Below, one piece after another: positions 57,695 to 64,000 of a stretch of 64,000 nucleotides of DNA (position 1 is its first letter; each line of letters opens with the position of its first letter). The notes beneath the pieces are model-generated. The model had not been told where the DNA came from. It saw nothing but the letters and a program-made list of their open reading frames with translations, and did no database searches. Position numbers and translations under genes: made by a program. Source of the DNA: Dysidea avara (taxonomy: Eukaryota; Porifera; Demospongiae; Dictyoceratida; Dysideidae); assembly GCF_963678975.1 (NCBI RefSeq), contig NC_089274.1, forward strand, positions 22,529,133-22,593,132. Direction: 5' to 3'.

Positions 57695-58905
57695 TATCGT
57701 TTTGTTCACCCATGTTGAGTCCATAAGCGCCTCAGGTGCTTTTATAAAAATAATCAGATATTAATGTGCGCCTATAAAGATCGATAAATACGAGACACAC
57801 AGACACAAGCTTGGACACAAAAGAGAAGATGTATTCAACTTTCAGGATGTGAGGTACGTTTCTTTTTTGTACGAAACGTGTACTACACGGTAATTTACCC
57901 TGGGGGCATTATTTAAATATACTCTATACTGTGACAGACCCTTTGTAGTCATGGTTTAACTTGCACAATCTGCCTTGGCTTATACAGGTGTGATCAACTT
58001 AGAGGCTTGGCTAAGGGAAGTGTTGTAATGTCTGAGTTTGGCATAATAGAGCAGGCAATGATTCTTAAGGTCATCACTTTAATTTTATATGTACATATGT
58101 CACATATTGGTGATTCCAATTGATGTGCTGCAAGATGAGTTTTTGGAGATACAATGTAGGGTTGGAACGAATGTACAGATAAATCCTCCGAAACTCTTGA
58201 AAATGTTACCAAAGCTTTGTTACAAATGTCATGTCAACAATTAATGCACACAGCTGATGGTTATTAGGGGTACTGTACACTGTAGTACAAACTCGTACAC
58301 TTCATTATAGCTCCAGTACAACCATTGTTTAAACATACAGTGGAACCTGTTAATCAGAACACTTGAAAATGAGTACACCTGTATAACCTGGATGCATGGT
58401 AATGGTCTCAAAATGTCCGTTTGCATGCAATCTGACTTGGAAAATCAGGACACCTTGATAATCTGGACACTTTTGTTCGGTATTAATACACAGGGGTTTC
58501 ACTGTATAACTAACCAAAAAATATGTAAATGGCAGCTCCCACAAGGACTGACTATACTTGTGCAACTGGTTTAACTTGTTAGTATCCATGGTAACGAAGC
58601 TTTGGTGCGGTAAAGCAGTATCCAAAAGTTATTGTCTTAACCCTAATACAAAGTAGTCAGGATAAATTACCTGCAGCATTCTAACATTTGCGCTAGTCTT
58701 TTAAGGAGGTAAATAGTTGTTGGAAGTCTTCCAATTTCCCTAAGCAGTCTCTGTGGTGTGTGTGGCCACAGCACTTTTTTTCTTTGCCATTGAGTTGGGT
58801 AGTATCTGGTACAGTTCAAACCTCATACACACTTGCATTCGTACACTACTCAGCTTATATTATTGTGTAATAGAAAGCAATATGATGAGCAGCAGTCACT
58901 GAGAG
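57695..58905. repeat. Left arm of a 6.1 kb inverted repeat pair
   Basis: From tatcgttttgttcaccc onward this matches the reverse complement of 63097-63827, sharing ttgagtccataagcgcctca, gtacgaaacgtgtact, gcaggcaatgattcttaagg, gttggaagtcttccaatt and cagcttatatta. About 480 bp at 58160-58640, including a MITE, is extra in this arm. It begins with aagcgcctcaggtgctt, itself palindromic. Confidence 0.85.
58338..58504. mobile_element. mariner/pogo-type MITE, 167 bp
   Basis: Termini CAGTGGAACC and GGTTTCACTG with TA on each side (58336-58337 and 58505-58506). It is inserted in the left arm of the large inverted repeat and absent from the right arm, so it arrived later. A related end lies at 59898. 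Confidence 0.8.
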
Positions 58906-59625
58906 TAAGAATAATTTGTTGTTTTTTTCTCCCATGAAACAAGCATGAGTTATGTACATTTGATTACGTTGCGGTATAACATAACTTTATCATTGCTGTT
59001 TCTAAGCTTCTTGCTTAATAGCGTTGATGTATACAACTGTACCTTGATGAATGCCCCAGTTCATGGTGAATAGAATGACACAAGTCCCAACTCGCCTATT
59101 GTACTCAAGACTTGTGATCGATTAAACAAAGTGCCTGTAAATTTCTGTACAAGTCGATTGTTTTGCCCTTCTTGATGTCTATTGCTACAACTCCGAAATT
59201 ACTTACCGGATAATGCTGAAACTAACAGCCCATTGGTTTTCCAACTAAAAAAGTCAGAAATTCAAGAAAATGCAGACAAGTCAATTTTTTGCTCAGCAGG
59301 TCACTTATTGTCTACTATCCTCCAAGATTAAAATATGCTAGGAGCTGATTATAATAATTCCATTCCCTAATGTTTTTGCACTAACTTATGTAAACTATCT
59401 GTATGTTGTAATGCTATATATGGTAATGCTATATATGGTACTGTAGCACCATAAACAATTATTACTTTTGAAAGAAGTATTAAAGAAATGCTGGCTAAAA
59501 ATGTGCTGGGTGTTACCTTAATTAAATACAGTTGGCATGCATTGAATGAACCTCACTAATAGGGCCATGTGGCTAGGGATATATTATGGCCTCAGCAATG
59601 GAGCAGTATGTCCCATACACATTAA

Positions 59626-59809
59626 CGTATGCAAGGAAATTTTGATGTCAGAAAAATTTGATGAATCGACAAATTCATATGTTTATAAGCACCTTTAAAA
59701 GTACAGGTTTTGTCTACAATTTCTTGATTTTCGTCAATATTTTATTCGTCAAATCTGCTGAAGTGTGAATTCGTCAAATTTTTCTTACATCAAAATTTCC
59801 TTGCATACG
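59626..59809. repeat. Palindromic MITE, 184 bp
   Basis: cgtatgcaaggaaattttga pairs with tcaaaatttccttgcatacg, and aaaaatttgatgaat pairs with attcgtcaaattttt. Confidence 0.85.
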
Positions 59810-60163
59810 GTAGCTATGTTCGGAGGTGGCCACTATATCAAAGTAGTCTTATTAAACACATGGCTTCTAAGTGAGGTGTTATGAAGTATAAGCAACTACA
59901 GTGGAACCTCTCTAAAAGGACCTCCGTATAAAGGGCACTGAACATTCAGTCTCTTGATAGTGTACAGTTTTAGAATGTCCCTTTACAAGCCTCTACCAAT
60001 ACAATCATACCCCTGAAAACACAACTCCCAATATAGTTTCCACACAGGGATTATTCACCACCAGATCCCCATAATAAAATGTGCCTATTGGAAGCTAAGC
60101 ATTGTAGATATCTAGATACATAATATTATTTATTTCATCATTGCAGATGGATTTTGTACTTAC

Positions 60164-60271
60164 AACCATAATACCATCTACTTGGAACCAGGGATGACGT
60201 CTTTCGTTTGTAATAATTGCATACTGAAACTTCCACAGATGTCCCTGCTCTGAGTCACCAGGTAGGGATGA
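60164..60271 (-). CDS. Candidate exon of an unrecognised gene (36 codons)
   Basis: An exact 36-codon open frame lies between an acceptor ctaacacag|tca and a donor gtt|gtaagt on the minus strand. It encodes SSLPGDSEQGHLWKFQYAII and ends HPWFQVDGIMV, a composition that looks coding rather than random. I do not recognise the family, and the neighbouring exons were not established. Confidence 0.35.
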
Positions 60272-60833
60272 CTGTGTTAGCACAGTAGCCAAAGACTTTG
60301 CTTTGTGTGTGTGTGTGCGATATTTATGTGATATGATAGTGTACAGTAGTTGTGTCCACATTAGGTCTTGTGTAACATGTGACCTGTACTGAACTCAAGA
60401 CTTTTATTACTTAATCATGTTGTAGTTATTAGGTTTTGTATGACATCATTAATGGTTACCACTTGTATATATAGTATCTATTAGTTAGTTGTCATGTGGT
60501 TGTGTTATCAGTTTTATTTGTTACTATTAAAAGTTATTATTGCATGTGATAAGTCAAGGGACTGGTTAACTTCAAGTTGCCAGGTGTCAATAGCAGACAC
60601 TACCATATGACACATACACAGACTATAACTACTGGACCTCAATGAGTCAACCTAATTTATGAACAGGTTACTGTGATCAAGTCTATAATTATGCAGAAGT
60701 TACAAATGAAGCAGCTCACACTTCATGTTATATAATAATGCTTACAATTCCCATTAAATATTTCTCTAGATCTACACAGGAAGTGTCTTGATGATCACCA
60801 TAAGGTCTGTACATAATATACCGCTTACAGGAT

Positions 60834-61008
60834 ATGCATGTTATCTACTGATAATCCAGCTTTCTTTGTACTGCAACTGGTCCTTTCGAGTTGTAGCTTT
60901 TTTGTTTTCCCTATAAAGTTTTTGAGCCCAGCTTCATGTACCACACACAGTACATGGTGTCCATTAGCAAGAACCTTCATACACTTGAAATCATCTTTAA
61001 CACTTTGC
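60834..61008 (-). CDS. Candidate exon of an unrecognised gene (about 58 codons)
   Basis: An open minus-strand frame includes KDDFKCMKVLANGHHVLCVV and ends LSVDNMHIL at a good donor (cct|gtaagc). The acceptor (acttgcaaag) is weak. It could belong to the same gene as the exon at 60164-60271, but their order and phase are untested. Family not recognised. Confidence 0.3.
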
Positions 61009-62697
61009 AAGTAACTCAGTTTAGTTTAGTGCTTACTCCATACCCTATGGTCTATGATATAAGTTATGTCCATGTGTAGGTAACATCTTCTGTGTAAGCC
61101 GGACCAGAAAGGAATTAAGAACAACAATCGTGTAACCATCAAAATAATAATGTATCTCACAATAATTGTATAAAGAAATGATGTAACTAAAACAACTAAA
61201 CTTCATCCCTCAGTAAAGTGTACCTAAATACAATTTCATAAATGTACTCTTGGGAGGAGGAGCCGTCTGTCTGCTAGCATCATTACTGCTCACGGCTGTG
61301 TCACTTCATCCAGTGGTCATGTATAGGCTATGGAGTAGAGTGTATAATAGAGTAGTGGTCACATGGCAGCATGTTTATAATAATGTGTGAATATCATATG
61401 TGCCTTGTGGCGCTTATGATCATGAGCTCCTGATACAGTGAAACCTGAACACATGCATAATCGACATTGTTTCCTAATAAGACTTTGTAAGCTAACCATC
61501 CTGACATTTTTTGAGCTTTAATTGATCTAGTGTGTGGTATTCATAAAATTAGGGTGAGAGATTTCACTGTGCAAGTTGCCCTTTGTAATGTTTTGGCGAT
61601 AGTCAGACTTACTGAGTGTTACTAAACTGGGAATGGAGTGTAATATTGCCCACTCACTAACTATATTCACACCATTATAATGACCTGTACTATGACCCTG
61701 TACTCACCCTATCACTCACATCAACTTCACGATGAATCTGTGTAGTTTACCAGAGTGAAGGTCAGCTAACATCATACTGCGAACAATATATGTACACATA
61801 CAATAATGTAACTGCATCATAACTGGCAAAGCCATTTTTCATTAGCAAACACATGCTGTTACAAACAGCCATACTGTACAACCAAACACTTGAGACACAA
61901 AACAGATAATGTGTTTGAAACTGTCAATAGTAATTGATGGTAAAATCCTAATTTTGATGAAATAAAACAGAATACTATAAACTAATTAATTTTGCAGTAT
62001 GTACGTGAAGACAGTTCCGTACAATGGTGACACCACTGAGGATAATACTCCTTATAGATCCACTAGGGAGAAGGAATTTCACTATTTTTACAAGTAACAA
62101 TAATGATCAACATGTCATATAGAAGTACTCATGTCAAAGTACATTAAAATTTCACAAATCAAACTCCACAGCCTTCGTGATGTTATTTTCAGGTAACAAA
62201 TGTATCACATGAGCTGGCTAACATGGATCTTGTGACCTTAATTTCAATACCAACATTCTAAACAATATCTGAGCACTTGCAGTATTTATTTCAGCATTAA
62301 AAGTAATTTTCTTTTGGAACATGAGGTTCATGTTTGACGACCTGAATGAAGAACAAAAAGTGTATCGTTCAAGTTGAGTATGTAACTAATCAAATCATTA
62401 TTTTCTTGTCTTCAGACTAGTTTGTTAATTTACTGAAGGCTGGCAAAAGTAATTTCTGCCAGACCCTCAACACATTTACTTTCATACATACTGCACTGTA
62501 TGTGGACTTAGTTCGTAGTCCCTTGTATGTTGTGCTGTAAAGCCTATAATAATAATAATAATGTTCTCAGCACATTAGAGGGTATACTGTACGTACGTAT
62601 ACATGCACACATGAACACCGCTGTTTACATTGCTGATCACCAAAAATTGAAACGATTAGGGCATACGCTCCAAGCAAGAACAGGAAGTACAAGTATA
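61009..62697. other. Non-coding stretch inside the large inverted repeat
   Basis: AT-rich sequence with short (taa)n-type runs near 62555. No gene or clear element was recognised. Confidence 0.4.
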
Positions 62698-62844
62698 ATT
62701 TAAAGTACCACATATGCTTGTATGTACAAAAAATACAGCACTTGAGTGTGTCTCGAGGCAAATACAGCGCTCGATTTTGCCTCATCTCTTGACATGTCCC
62801 CTTATGCTGTATTTTCCGTACCCACATGTAGCACTGCTTTAACT
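62698..62844. repeat. MITE with agttaaagcaccacc-type termini, copy 2
   Basis: Shares aaaaaatacagcactt, gtgtctcgaggcaaataca and atgctgtattttccgtac with copy 1 at 54892-55049. The termini are more diverged here. Confidence 0.75.
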
Positions 62845-63096
62845 GTAACACCCACTCACGATATCCTCAAAGCATGCAGCATTTATAGCCCATGTGTTTA
62901 AACTCTATTGTAACAAAACTGCAACAACAAAAATACAACATTCAGCTAACCTGTCTATCACTAAAGAACTTATAACCAATTCAATAAATTCCAAATGCAA
63001 CTTTTAGCATAGATTATAATTATGATATACATACTACATGCTTTTAGTCACATTAATTTGTAAATACATATGCATGCTTGTAATTAGAAACACAAA

Positions 63097-63827
63097 TGGC
63101 TGCTGTTCATCACATTCCTTTCTACTACACACTAATATAAGCTGAGTAGTGTACGAATACAAGAGTGCATGAGGTTTGAACTGTACCAGATACTACTCAA
63201 CTTAATGACAAAGAGAAAAAGGCTTCACATACCACGGAGGCTGCTTAGGGCAATTGGAAGACTTCCAACTACCATTTATGGTTTAGCACCCTCCACAAAG
63301 ACACACGCAAAAGTTAGAATACTGCAGGTAATTTATCCTCTAACTACTTTGTATCTCCAAATACTCATCTTGTGGCACATCAATTGGAATCACCCAGAGT
63401 GCGGTGTATGTATATAGCTAGCATGATAACATTAAAGTGTGTACGTGCCATTGATGACCTTAAGAATCATTGCCTGCTCTATTGTGCCAAACTCATAGAC
63501 ATTACAACACTTCTTTTACCCAAACCTCTAAGTTGACCACACCTGTAAGCCAAGGCATATTGTGCAAGTTAAACTATGACTTTAATTCCTGTCACAGCAT
63601 TCAAATAATGCACCCAGGGTAAAGTACCGTGCAGTACACGTTTCGTACAAAAAAAAGTAACATACCTCACATCCTGAGAGTTGAGTATATCTTCTCTCTT
63701 GTGTCCAAGCTTGTGCCTGTGTGTCTCGTAATATCGATCTTCATAGGCGCACTGTAATCTCTGATTAATTATTTTTATAAAAGCGCCTGAGGCGCTTATG
63801 GACTCAACGTGGGTGAACAAAACGATA
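63097..63827. repeat. Right arm of the 6.1 kb inverted repeat pair
   Basis: Reverse-complement match to 57695-58905 with scattered substitutions and without the 480 bp insertion. The small plus-strand frame at 63169-63417 lies in this arm and is broken in the left arm, so it is unlikely to be a gene. Confidence 0.85.
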
Positions 63828-64000
63828 GCCCTGAGTATAGGCTATAGCTAACCTGCTTTGTATATAATATCAAGCAGAAGGTTTTTACATTGTCGTACCT
63901 ATTGACTATGCCGGATGGCACTCTGCTTTCATTTCTTTTTGGGGAAGGGGCCCGGCTAGTCCGGCTCTTAGCAGTTTCTGTAATTCAGTCAAGATCGAGC

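Noticed and set aside
63169-63417. 82-codon frame with a basic KRKRLHIPRRLLR segment
   Set aside because: It looks coding-like and has a cag|gtaatt donor, but the inverted copy at 58.7-58.9 kb has stops and indels in the same frame, so it is more likely repeat sequence.

Overview
This window is nuclear DNA of a repeat-rich, AT-rich animal. Introns have GT/AG ends, most genes are split into small exons, and much of the sequence is mobile elements and hairpin-forming (MITE-like) repeats. The gene set (a TAB1-like PP2C protein, LYRM1, discoidin-domain receptors with tyrosine-containing tails) together with the DIRS, pogo and hAT elements fits a sponge or another non-bilaterian metazoan. That assignment is an inference; no species-diagnostic sequence was recognised.

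Layout. 1-3.5 kb holds a hairpin repeat, a diverged tandem repeat and a broken LINE reverse transcriptase. 5.8-29.5 kb (minus strand) is one three-exon gene for a TAB1-like PP2C-family protein. Its 1.38 kb of coding sequence is spread over 23.8 kb because its two introns are filled with repeats. Intron 2 (6.1-21.2 kb) carries a 3.1 kb pogo-type transposon with an intact HIRAN-Ulp1 passenger gene, and a DIRS-type tyrosine-recombinase retrotransposon that is itself split by a Ty3/gypsy LTR element. Intron 1 (21.5-28.9 kb) carries at least eight short palindromic or terminal-inverted-repeat elements.

LYRM1 starts 277 bp from the TAB1-like start codon in head-to-head orientation. Four plus-strand exons run from 29.8 to 38.0 kb. 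Its first intron is occupied by a 5.5 kb transposon with 170-180 bp inverted repeats and a 7 bp target duplication, carrying a DUF6589-like protein and a RecQ-like helicase on opposite strands.

40.2-56.5 kb holds two tandem paralogous genes of seven exons each. Both encode single-pass receptor-like proteins: signal peptide, two F5/8-type C (discoidin) domains, Ser/Thr-rich stalk, transmembrane helix, and a cytoplasmic tail with YEEI or YEEL SH2-type motifs. They are the most interesting host genes here, and a possible relic of a third copy lies at 57.5 kb. 57.7-63.8 kb is bounded by a large inverted repeat of roughly 0.7-1.2 kb arms and contains two candidate exons of an unrecognised gene.

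The host genes do not form one pathway. TAB1 and LYRM1 share an upstream region, so they may be co-expressed. Exon boundaries were called by eye from splice signals, reading-frame phase and family similarity; no search or transcript data were available.
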